Source: VRUE01 sp036266075
GTDB taxonomy: Bacteria; Actinomycetota; Thermoleophilia; Solirubrobacterales; 70-9
Length of the DNA stretch: 55,942 nucleotides
Assembly: GCA_036266075.1 (NCBI GenBank)
Contig: DATANV010000010.1
Span: 1-55,942 of the forward strand
Direction: 5' to 3'
A program made the position numbers and the translations under genes. This document shows, in pieces, positions 26,240-33,104 of this stretch (positions are counted from its first letter, which is position 1; each line of letters opens with the position of its first letter). The notes below the pieces were generated by a model. The model did no database searches. It was not told the DNA's origin and saw only the letters and a program-made list of their open reading frames with translations.

Positions 26240-27496
26240 ATGTCTGACGTCGCGATCGAGACCAATCGGCTGGCCAAGCGCTACACGCTCGGAACCGGCA
26301 GGCGCGGCTACGACACGCTGCGCGAGAGCCTCGTCGCAACGGCCCGCCGCTCGCTGGGTCGCCTGACCCGCCGGCCCACGCCGCCGCTGCCGGAGGAAAC
26401 GCTTTGGGCCCTGCGCGAGCTGACGATCGAGATCGGGCACGGCGAGGTTGTCGGCCTGATCGGCCACAACGGCGCCGGCAAGAGCACCCTCTTGAAGATC
26501 CTCTCGCGCATCACCGAGCCGACCTCGGGCTGGGCCGAGGTGCACGGCCGGGTCGGTTCGCTGTTGGAGGTCGGCACCGGCTTTCACCCCGAGCTGACCG
26601 GGCGCGAGAACGTCTTCCTCAACGGCGCGATCCTCGGCATGAGGCGAGCCGAGATACGGCGTCGCTTCGACGAGATCGTCGCCTTCGCCGACATCGAGCG
26701 CTTCCTCGATACCCCCGTCAAGCGCTACTCGAGCGGCATGTCGGTCCGCCTCGCCTTCGCCGTGGCCGCCCACCTCGAGCCCGAGATCCTGCTCGTCGAC
26801 GAGGTGCTGGCGGTGGGGGATGCCGCCTTCCAGCGCAAGTCCCTGGGCAAGATGGGGGAGGTGGCGCGCGAGGGACGGACCGTCGTCTTCGTCTCCCACA
26901 ACCTCGCTGTCATCCAGGCGCTCTGCACTCGCGGCATCCTGCTCGAGGGCGGCAGGGCGGTCGCCGACGCGCCGGTCGAGGAGGCGATCGACTGCTACCT
27001 GCGCGGCCTGGAGCGGGCCGCCTCGGCCGACCTGCTCGCCCGGACCGACCGCGACAGCCGCGGCTGGGAGGCTTCACTGATCCGCGGGCTCGAGGTGCGC
27101 AACCCGGGCGGCGCCGCCGACGTCGTCGTTGGCGGCAGGCCGGTGCGGATAGCGGTCGCGGTGACCGAGGTCGTGCCGATGATGGAGTGCCGGCTGACGA
27201 TCGTCAACAGCCTCGGCCAGCCGATCGCCACCCTCGACAGCGAGGTCTCGGCGCCCGCCGACGTGCGCGACGGCGAGCTGGGGCCGCGAATCGAGTGCGA
27301 CTTGGAGGCGCTGCCGCTGCTCCCGGGGCGCTACCGGATCGACGTCCTGCTCAAAGGGCGGCGGCAGATCCAGGACGGCCTGCAGGCGGCTGCCTTCTTT
27401 GACGTCGAGCCGGGGGTGATCGACGAGCGGCCGATGCCCACCGCCGGCTCCGACGGCGACATCGCCCTCGCCCACCGCTGGCGCCTGCCGGGGTGA
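26240..27496 (+). CDS. wzt: ABC polysaccharide exporter ATPase with Wzt-type C-terminal domain
   Basis: A 418-residue ATP-binding subunit. Walker A GHNGAGKST is at residues 75-83, the signature is YSSGM, Walker B is ILLVDEVLAVGD, and the switch His is in VFVSHN. Residues about 250-418 form an added beta-sandwich (RPVRIAVAVTEV, RYRIDVLLKG) like the carbohydrate-binding domain of Wzt, which recognises the modified end of the O-polysaccharide. This favours export of a finished polymer rather than repeat units. The tiny-peptide region begins 110 bp downstream. Confidence 0.94.
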   Translation: MSDVAIETNRLAKRYTLGTGRRGYDTLRESLVATARRSLGRLTRRPTPPLPEETLWALRELTIEIGHGEVVGLIGHNGAGKSTLLKILSRITEPTSGWAEVHGRVGSLLEVGTGFHPELTGRENVFLNGAILGMRRAEIRRRFDEIVAFADIERFLDTPVKRYSSGMSVRLAFAVAAHLEPEILLVDEVLAVGDAAFQRKSLGKMGEVAREGRTVVFVSHNLAVIQALCTRGILLEGGRAVADAPVEEAIDCYLRGLERAASADLLARTDRDSRGWEASLIRGLEVRNPGGAADVVVGGRPVRIAVAVTEVVPMMECRLTIVNSLGQPIATLDSEVSAPADVRDGELGPRIECDLEALPLLPGRYRIDVLLKGRRQIQDGLQAAAFFDVEPGVIDERPMPTAGSDGDIALAHRWRLPG

Positions 27497-27605
27497 TTCG
27501 CCTAGTCTCGCCTCAAAGCGTTCCTTGCCCTCTCCCTCAATACAAAGCAAGCTCCAGATTGGAAAGGATTGCTAGATCAAGTTCTCACGGAGGGAGGTGA
27601 TGAGC

Positions 27606-27758
27606 GTGCTGATGGCCAAAGTGCCGCAGGTCGTTTCGACCGTGCATATCGTCACGAAGGGAGGTGAGCGTCATGAGCTTTGTCAAGACCGAGCGAGTCA
27701 TTCCGACGTACGGCATCGTCAAGTCCAACTAGGTCTAAGCGCCTGCCGGTCGGTTTAA
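27606..27758 (+). CDS. Tiny peptide A (first of a new family; runs on past the family length)
   Basis: GTG at 27606 lies five bases after GGGAGGTGA, the same site and spacing as peptide B. The first 20 residues are MLMAKVPQVVSTVHIVTKGG. Against the 19-residue peptides B and C they align gaplessly, sharing Lys5 and Ile15 with both and V9, T12 and V16 with B. Unlike B and C, the frame does not stop at codon 20. It continues about 50 codons, overlapping peptide B out of frame, to a TAA at 27756. The tail may be non-functional read-on, or a longer product. An ATG at 27600 is also in frame but too close to the ribosome site. No known family is recognised. Confidence 0.55.
   Translation: MLMAKVPQVVSTVHIVTKGGERHELCQDRASHSDVRHRQVQLGLSACRSV
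27673..27732 (+). CDS. Tiny peptide B, 19 residues
   Basis: ATG at 27673 is preceded by GGGAGGTGA with five bases between. The product is MSFVKTERVIPTYGIVKSN, ending in TAG. It aligns without gaps to peptide C, also 19 residues: identical at M1, K5, P11, I15 and K17, and similar at positions 2, 3, 4, 8 and 10. The ribosome site lies inside peptide A, and 14 of 15 bases around it match the site of A, so A and B look like a tandem duplication 67 bp apart. A strong hairpin follows the stop. It is too hydrophilic for a membrane peptide. A signalling, toxin-like, modified-peptide or cofactor-precursor role is possible; none is shown. Confidence 0.7.
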   Translation: MSFVKTERVIPTYGIVKSN

Positions 27759-27773
27759 CCGGCCCGCAGGCGC
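27739..27773 (+). terminator. Hairpin after peptides A and B
   Basis: GCGCCTGC (739-746) pairs with GCAGGCGC (766-773), and after one mismatch GGTCGG pairs with CCGGCC. The hairpin begins seven bases after the peptide B stop and contains the peptide A stop. It lacks a T tract, as many terminators of high-GC organisms do. Confidence 0.6.
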
Positions 27774-28072
27774 CTCCATCACATGACTAGAGGCAGAGAT
27801 TCGAGACGGAGACGCACCTCTGACACCCGAGCTACGCTCGGCTTTCCGATCAGAATCCGGCTGCGACTGCCGCCTAGGGGCGGGCGGCCCCAGTCCGCGC
27901 CGCCCGCCCCCGCCCTGCTGGGGATCGGGGGGCTCTTTCGGCGTTTCGGCTGGGAGGCGTAGCCACCGATTGAACCGGCGGACCCGGTCAAGCGAAACCT
28001 ATGGCCGATAACAACGTTTTACTTCCAGTCGCCGCGACCGAAACGGAGAGCGCGTTCAACGGTGGAAGAGAC
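27774..28072. other. Non-coding spacer with an 11-bp inverted repeat
   Basis: About 300 bases without a supported gene. The only clear structure is GGGGCGGGCGG (27877-27887) and CCGCCCGCCCC (27900-27910), a perfect 11-bp inverted repeat with a 12-base loop. Short open frames here have no ribosome site and no sensible protein pattern. Confidence 0.6.
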
Positions 28073-28124
28073 GACGAGGGCCCTCCCCGAGCAGTGGTGA
28101 CGAGGGCCCTCCCCGAGCAGTGGT
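28073..28124 (+). repeat. Perfect 26-bp tandem duplication
   Basis: The 26-base unit beginning GACGAGGGCCCTCCCC and ending AGCAGTGGT occurs twice in direct succession (28073-28098, 28099-28124) without a mismatch. It adjoins the decayed transposase fragment and may be a recent slippage or insertion scar. Confidence 0.9.
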
Positions 28125-28394
28125 GTTCCATTTTTTCGCTGCCCTCCAGCGGCAGCCTCCATCACGGGAACGCTGGCGATCAGGAGCGCCTGGGCGCCCT
28201 CGCGCGCGGTGCCGTTAGCGTCGATAGCGCTCTGCCATGCCGACTTCGGGATGTGGAGGACTGCCTCGCGCACCCGCTTCTAGACTTCGTAGCCGGCCGA
28301 GAAGCGGACGGCGTCGTCGCGGCAGTCCTGGGTGAAGGCGTGGGCACACCCGCCGATGTCAGTTTGCGCCAGGGTCTCGTGATCGAGGTCGGCC
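28125..28394 (-). pseudogene. Remnant of an IS1380-like transposase
   Basis: On the minus strand one frame reads TDIGGCAHAFTQDCRDDAVR, then FSAGYEV, an amber stop (28280-28282), KRVREAVLHIPKSAWQSAI and DANGTAREGAQ. This order resembles the middle of IS1380-family transposases: a RADSAG-x-H-x-F-like strand, a CR...FSVGF-like strand, then VR-x-A-I...P-x-x-AW and REGAQVAE. Only about 90 codons remain, with an internal stop and no ends, so it is a dead fragment. The family call rests on pattern memory. Confidence 0.5.
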
Positions 28395-28690
28395 GCCGGG
28401 CAGTTGCTCGATGTTGTAGTGGATCTTGACGATCAGGGGCTGCCCCTGGTTCGGCGGCAACTGCCAGTGGGGTGCCTAAGCGGGGCAGGTAGCTGCGGGT
28501 TCGCGCTCGTCACCTCCAGGCCGCTGGGGGTGCCGGGGGCCGTGTTGTCGGGTGCGGATCGTGCGGCTCTCGCAGCTCGCAGAGCCCGTACCGTCGAGGC
28601 CCTTCCACTGCGCGTAGTCCTGAACGGTGTGGGTGCCGACTAGGCGATCCCTGGTACTAGGGACATCTCGAGTATCGACTCCCTATTCCG
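28395..28690. other. Degenerate DNA, possible further gene remnant
   Basis: No intact gene. On the minus strand short protein-like stretches appear in shifting frames, for example NQGQPLIVKIHYNIEQLPG near 28396-28455 and GTHTVQDYAQWKGLDGTG near 28590-28645. Stops and frame changes separate them. They look like decayed coding DNA, perhaps part of the same insertion or a second gene. Confidence 0.4.
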
Positions 28691-28732
28691 GCGAGCGGAC
28701 TAGGATGAAAAGCGGAAGGGGAGTGAACACAC

Positions 28733-28792
28733 ATGACGATCCTCAAGGCTGGTAAAGCGGTTCCCATGGTGGAGATATACAAGCACGGCTAA
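28733..28792 (+). CDS. Tiny peptide C, 19 residues
   Basis: ATG at 28733 follows GGAAGGGGAG by about nine bases. The product is MTILKAGKAVPMVEIYKHG, ending in TAA. It has exactly the length of peptide B, 1 kb away, and matches it at M1, K5, P11, I15 and K17 with conservative changes at five other positions. TAGGAT (28701-28706) may be its -10 box. The stop codon is part of the palindrome that follows. It converges with the large glycosyltransferase operon. Function unknown; see the finding on this family. Confidence 0.65.
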   Translation: MTILKAGKAVPMVEIYKHG

Positions 28793-28817
28793 AGCCGGCT
28801 TTAGGGGGCCGGCCCCC
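28789..28817. terminator. Twin perfect palindromes between peptide C and the glycosyltransferase operon
   Basis: CTAAAGCCGGCTTTAG (28789-28804) is a perfect 16-base palindrome including the TAA stop. GGGGGCCGGCCCCC (28804-28817) is a perfect 14-base palindrome directly after it. They lie between convergent genes and can end transcription from both sides. Confidence 0.65.
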
Positions 28818-28883
28818 GGTGGGCTTGCGTAAAGCCAGGGGCGGCCCGCCTTGCCGGCGTCGACGTCGGTCTGCTTGATCCGC

Positions 28884-30545
28884 TTAGTTGCGGCCGAACA
28901 GCAGCTTGCGCAGGAAGGTCAGCGTCGATTCGGTCGAGCGGACGGTGAGGCGGGGAACCCGCAGCGGATGGTCGTCGAGCCGGGCCAGACGCTCTTCCGT
29001 CGTGCAGGCGCCGACGAAGCCCGCTACCGCGACGGCATCCACGGCGCGGTCGTCGAACTGTCCGTAGGGGTAGGCGAAGGTCGCGATCTCCTCGCCCAGC
29101 TCCTCTTCGAGATCGCGGCGCGAGCCGCCGACCTCCTCGCGTACGGCGACGTCGGACAGGGTCGGCAGCTTCGGGTGGTTGCGGGTGTGCGCGCCGAGCA
29201 GGGCCCCCTCGGCGCGCAGTCGCAGGGCCTCCTCGGCCGAGAGCACCGGCCGCCCGCTGAGCACGCCCGGCCGGTCCCAGTCGTTGCTGCCGCCCAGGCG
29301 GCGGCTGATCAGGAAGTGGGTGGCGGAGAAGCGATGGCGACGCAGGATCGGCTGGGCGAGCTCGAGGTTGTCGCGGTAGCCGTCGTCGATTGTGATCACC
29401 GCCGCTCGTCGTGGCGGCAGGCACTCGCCGCGGATCGCCCGGGCGAGCTGCTCGAAGGAGATGACCCGGTAGCGAAGCACCGCGAGCAGCCGCATCTGAC
29501 GGGCGAAGGCGCGGCGCGAGAGGACATAGCGGGACTGGCTGCCGGGGTCGTTGTCGCCGTGGTCGACCTCGTCGAAGGCGTGGTACATCAGCACCGGCAC
29601 GCTGCGCGTCAGGCGAAGCCAGCGGTCGCGGCTGACGCATCGCCGCACCGCGCTCCAGATCGCGAGCCGCCAGACGAGGTGGTACCAGACCTCCTTGCGA
29701 GCCTCGCCCGGCATGAGGCGGCCGAACGGGGCCAGCCAGGCGGGTCGCACCCGCAGCGCGATCAGCAGCCGCCGCAGGGCCAGTTCGCGCGCGGGTGCCG
29801 CCCCGAACCAGCCGAGCAGCTTCGCTTGCGTCGGCGGATGCCGCGAGGCCAGCTCGACGTAGGCCTTGCCCTGGCGGCGGGCGTCGAGCAGCAGTCGCCG
29901 ACGCAGCTTCTGGTCGTCGTGGAGGGCCTGCGCCCGCGGCAGGTAGCGGGTCGTGCAGCCGTGCTGTTCGACGCGGAAGCCCAGCTCCGTGTCCTCGGCG
30001 ACGGCGAGGTCGACGGCGAAGCCGCCGACCTCGAGCAGGGCCCGCCGCGGCGCGGAGAGGTTGCCGCCATAGCTGGCGGACCAGTCCGGCCGCTTGCGCT
30101 CGGCGAGGCGCGCATAGTGGTCGTTCCAGGCCTTGGCGAAGGTGTGCGCGTACCAGTCGCGCGCGTCCGGGCGCACCTGGACGAGGGCGCCGATGCCCAT
30201 CGTCATCTCGTTCTCGCGGTGCGCGGCGAGGTGCTCGGCGACCAGCTGCGGCGAGGCGATCACGTCGTCGTCGAGGAAGAGGCAGACGCTTCCCCGGGCG
30301 ACCTCGATCGCGGCGTTGAGCGCCGCCGACTTGCCGACCTTCGGCAGCCTCAGCACCCGCAGGGAGAAGGGCGTCTCGAGGTCCTCGATCGCCTCGGCGG
30401 TGCCGTCGCTGGAGCCGTCGTCGACCACGATCGTCTCGAAGTCGGCGGGATCCTGCGTCTGCTCGCGCAGCGCGTCGATGCAGCGTCCCAGCAGCTCTCG
30501 CCGGTTGTGGCTGGGGATGATCACGCTCAGCGCGGGCTCGTTCAC
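28884..30545 (-). CDS. Bifunctional GT2 glycosyltransferase - polysaccharide deacetylase fusion
   Basis: A 553-residue fusion. Residues 1-300 are a GT2 domain (LSVIIPSHNRRELLGRCID, VVDDGSSDGT, FLDDDV, GGNLSAPRRALLEVGGF, AEDTELGFR). Residues about 310-553 are a family-4 carbohydrate esterase (VPVLMYHAFDEV, ITIDDGYRDNL, GAHTRNHPKLPTLS, FAYPYGQFDD), with the catalytic Asp-Asp and metal HxxxH-like residues. It likely adds an N-acetylated sugar and removes acetyl groups from the same glycan. GTG at 30545 overlaps the phosphotransferase stop (GTGA). A frame extending to 31589 is the shadow of that gene. It is the last gene of the operon. Confidence 0.88.
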   Translation of the reverse strand: MNEPALSVIIPSHNRRELLGRCIDALREQTQDPADFETIVVDDGSSDGTAEAIEDLETPFSLRVLRLPKVGKSAALNAAIEVARGSVCLFLDDDVIASPQLVAEHLAAHRENEMTMGIGALVQVRPDARDWYAHTFAKAWNDHYARLAERKRPDWSASYGGNLSAPRRALLEVGGFAVDLAVAEDTELGFRVEQHGCTTRYLPRAQALHDDQKLRRRLLLDARRQGKAYVELASRHPPTQAKLLGWFGAAPARELALRRLLIALRVRPAWLAPFGRLMPGEARKEVWYHLVWRLAIWSAVRRCVSRDRWLRLTRSVPVLMYHAFDEVDHGDNDPGSQSRYVLSRRAFARQMRLLAVLRYRVISFEQLARAIRGECLPPRRAAVITIDDGYRDNLELAQPILRRHRFSATHFLISRRLGGSNDWDRPGVLSGRPVLSAEEALRLRAEGALLGAHTRNHPKLPTLSDVAVREEVGGSRRDLEEELGEEIATFAYPYGQFDDRAVDAVAVAGFVGACTTEERLARLDDHPLRVPRLTVRSTESTLTFLRKLLFGRN

Positions 30546-31993
30546 CGGCTGTTCTCCTGGCGCGCGAGGTCGTCCTGCAGCAGGCCGAGGTGGAGGCTGG
30601 AGTTCAACTCTGCGGCGGCCGGCGGTCCACCAGCCGCCATCGCCAGGTGGCGACGGTCGGAGCGACAGTGGACGACCCAGCAGAGCAGGCGCAGGCGGGC
30701 GAACGTGTCGGGGTCGATGCCGAGGCGCTCGCAGTAGGAGCCGGTGCAGCGGGCGAACACCTCGCCGGTCGCGGAGGCGGGGTCGAGCAGGCGCGCGTAC
30801 GCCTCGCGCGTGCGGCCCGAGTCGAGCGCTTCCTCGAGGACGAAGGCGGCGTTGATGAGGAAGTAGGCCAGGTCGAGCCCCGGAAGCCCATGCGGCTCTG
30901 CCGACTCCCAGTCGACCGCGGCGAGGCTGCCGTCGCGGTCGACCAGCAGGTTCCAGGGCGAGCAGTCGCGGTGCTCGCATGTCGGTGGCAGGGCGGGCAG
31001 CTGCCCGAGCAGCGCCCGCAGCCGCTGGCGCTCGGCGGCCGCGAGGAACGGGCCGAAGCTGCTTTCGAAGTCCGCCAGGGGCGCCTCCACGAGCCGCCCC
31101 TGCCACTCCTCGGCCGCCTGCGGAGGGCGCCGCCCGGCGAGCTCGACGAGCCAGTCGGCGACCCGCTCGGCATGCTCGGGGAAGGTCCGCGCGGAGAGCG
31201 AGGCGAGCAGCGGCCGGCCGGCGAGCGCGGTCTGCGCGACGGCCAACCGTCCGGCCCGACGACCGCTGGCGATCACGCGGGGGATGCCGGCGAGCTGCGG
31301 GCGCTCGGCGTCGAGCGCGCGCAGCACCGAGACCTCCCGTTCCAGGCCCTCCTCGGCCTCGACGACCCGGGCGAACTTGACCACGCAGCGCGGGGCCTCG
31401 CGGCCAGTTGCGAACGGCACCCCGACCACCTTGTTGATGCTGCGCTTGCCGCCCGTCAGGAGAAGCCAGGCGCTGTCGCCGCCGTCGGGCAGCAGCGCCT
31501 CGATCTCGTCGGCGGCAGCCGGCGCCCCCGGCTTGCGGGCGATCGCCGTCAGCGGCGCCAGGGCGCCGATCGCCGCCGCGACTCGCCAAAGCCGGCGGGC
31601 GACCGCCTGCGGCCAGGCGGCGACGGGACGCAGCCGCAGCAGGTACGCCACCGCGAGCGGCTCGTCGATCGGTAGCCAGAAGGCCGGCGATCGGCGCTGC
31701 GGTGGCCAGGCCCAGTGGATCCTGACCCCCTCGAAGCCGGCTCGCTGTAGGGACCGGCGCAGCCGTCGCGCCGTGCCGGGCAACGGCAGGCGCCGGCGGC
31801 AGAGCACCTCCCCGCCGGGGCGGAGGCGCGCGTGCGCCCTGCGCAGCTCGGCGCGCGTGGCGCGCCTCAGCACCAGCAGGTCCTCCGGCCCAGGCTGCTC
31901 GGCTTGGCGCAGCAGGAAGCGCCAGTCGAGACGCCGCAGCCGGGCGTTGCGCTGCGGCTCGCGAAGCGTGGTCGGTGCGCTCGCCTCAAGCAT
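30542..31993 (-). CDS. APH-fold phosphotransferase with methyltransferase-like N-terminal remnant
   Basis: A 483-residue protein. The C-terminal half is an aminoglycoside-phosphotransferase-type kinase: RCVVKFARV (ATP Lys), CEHRDCSPWNLLVDRDG (catalytic H-x-D...N loop) and AVDWESAEPHGLPGLDLAYFL (metal Asp). The N-terminal 120 residues contain RLRPGGEVLCRR and FEGVRIHWAWPP, which resemble the end of a class I methyltransferase but lack its SAM-binding start. In a polysaccharide operon it may phosphorylate a sugar or lipid intermediate. The ATG at 31993 overlaps the upstream stop by eight bases (ATGCTTGA). Confidence 0.78.
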   Translation of the reverse strand: MLEASAPTTLREPQRNARLRRLDWRFLLRQAEQPGPEDLLVLRRATRAELRRAHARLRPGGEVLCRRRLPLPGTARRLRRSLQRAGFEGVRIHWAWPPQRRSPAFWLPIDEPLAVAYLLRLRPVAAWPQAVARRLWRVAAAIGALAPLTAIARKPGAPAAADEIEALLPDGGDSAWLLLTGGKRSINKVVGVPFATGREAPRCVVKFARVVEAEEGLEREVSVLRALDAERPQLAGIPRVIASGRRAGRLAVAQTALAGRPLLASLSARTFPEHAERVADWLVELAGRRPPQAAEEWQGRLVEAPLADFESSFGPFLAAAERQRLRALLGQLPALPPTCEHRDCSPWNLLVDRDGSLAAVDWESAEPHGLPGLDLAYFLINAAFVLEEALDSGRTREAYARLLDPASATGEVFARCTGSYCERLGIDPDTFARLRLLCWVVHCRSDRRHLAMAAGGPPAAAELNSSLHLGLLQDDLARQENSR

Positions 31994-33104
31994 CGGCCAG
32001 CAATCTGTCGTATATGCGGGTCACGGATGCGCACATCGCGGCGGCTGAGAAGTCTCGCTCGGCGCGCTGTCGCGCCCGGTCGGCCAGGCGGCGGCGCAGC
32101 GCCGCGTCAGCGAGCAGACGTCGCAGGGCCGCAGCCAGCGCCGTCGCGTCCCCCGGCGGTACCAGCAGCCCGTCCTCGCCGTCGCCGATCAGCTCCTCGG
32201 TGCCGCCTATCGCGGAGCTGACCACCGCCCGCCGGGCCGCCATCGCCTCGAGCAGCGCCAGCGAGGAGCCCTCGTAGAGCGAGGGCAGGGCAAAGACGTC
32301 GCAGGCGTCGAGCAGGTCCGGGACGTCGGTCCGGTGGCCGAGGAAGCCGACCCGATTGCCGAGGCCGAGGGACTCCGCCTGCGCTTCGAGCCGCGCCCTC
32401 TCGGGGCCGTCTCCGGCGAGCGCGAAGTTGATGCCGGGCAGCCGCGCTGCCGCCTCGAGCAGGACCGGGTGACCCTTCTGCGGGTCGAGGCGGGCGATCG
32501 TCAGGACCACCGGTCGCTCCCTGCCGCCGCTCAGCTCGTCGCGCAGCTGGGCGCTGCGCGGGCTCGCGCAGCGATTCAGGCGCACGGCGTTGTGGACGAC
32601 CTCGATCTTTGCGGCCGGCCAGCTCATCCGCTGCCCCAGCTTGGCGGCGATATCGCGTGAGACCGCTATGTAGCGGTCCACGCCCGCGGCCAGGGCCCGC
32701 ATCTGCCAGCGACTCGAGCGGCCGAGCTCGAACTCGGGGAAGAGCTGGACGGTGGCCACGGTCGCCGGTACGCGCGCGACGACAGCTGCCGCCAGGCCGT
32801 ACTTCGCCGCCAGCGGCCAGCTCAACGAAGCGTGGAAGACGTCCGGGCGCCGGCGTCGGAGCATTCGCGCCAGCGCCGGCGCCCTGGCGGCGCCGGCCGC
32901 CCCGAGCGGCATCGGCGGCACGCTCTGCACGGGCACGTCGAGGTCGCCGAGGTGGTCTGCCAGCGGCGGTCCGGCGCCGGCGTCCTCGAGCAGCAGGGTC
33001 GGCGCCCAGGCGTTCCTGTCCAGCTCCTCGATCAGCATGAACAGAGCCTGCTCGGCACCCCCGAAGACGGTGCTATCCGTGTAGAAGAAGATCGATCGGG
33101 CCAC
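31986..33104 (-). CDS. Glycosyltransferase family 4
   Basis: A GT-B transferase of about 372 residues. It has FFYTDSTVFGGAEQALFMLI at the N terminus, YIAVSRDIAAKL, VVHNAV, VVLTIARLDPQKGHPVLLEA, and donor-site SLYEGSSLALLEAMAARRAVV. The GTG at 33104 starts inside the upstream GT2 gene (32-bp overlap). A frame to 33461 is open but is antisense-style shadow sequence rich in Arg, Ser and Pro. It is the sixth gene of the operon. Confidence 0.87.
   Translation of the reverse strand: MARSIFFYTDSTVFGGAEQALFMLIEELDRNAWAPTLLLEDAGAGPPLADHLGDLDVPVQSVPPMPLGAAGAARAPALARMLRRRRPDVFHASLSWPLAAKYGLAAAVVARVPATVATVQLFPEFELGRSSRWQMRALAAGVDRYIAVSRDIAAKLGQRMSWPAAKIEVVHNAVRLNRCASPRSAQLRDELSGGRERPVVLTIARLDPQKGHPVLLEAAARLPGINFALAGDGPERARLEAQAESLGLGNRVGFLGHRTDVPDLLDACDVFALPSLYEGSSLALLEAMAARRAVVSSAIGGTEELIGDGEDGLLVPPGDATALAAALRRLLADAALRRRLADRARQRAERDFSAAAMCASVTRIYDRLLADA

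Noticed and set aside
27877..27910. The 11-bp inverted repeat as an insertion sequence end
   Set aside because: The arms are only 12 bases apart and no flanking target duplication is visible. It is better described as a hairpin.
28125..28273. An intact small protein encoded on the minus strand (84-codon frame)
   Set aside because: The protein pattern continues upstream through an in-frame amber stop into typical transposase-like sequence, so it is a remnant and not a complete gene.
28001..28429. A 142-codon plus-strand frame in the peptide region
   Set aside because: It covers the tandem repeat and the antisense of the transposase remnant, has no ribosome site and no protein-like pattern.
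28884..31589. A 901-codon frame that would join another domain to the GT2-deacetylase
   Set aside because: The first third is an Arg/Pro-rich shadow of the phosphotransferase gene. The GTG at 30545, overlapping that gene's stop, is the natural start.
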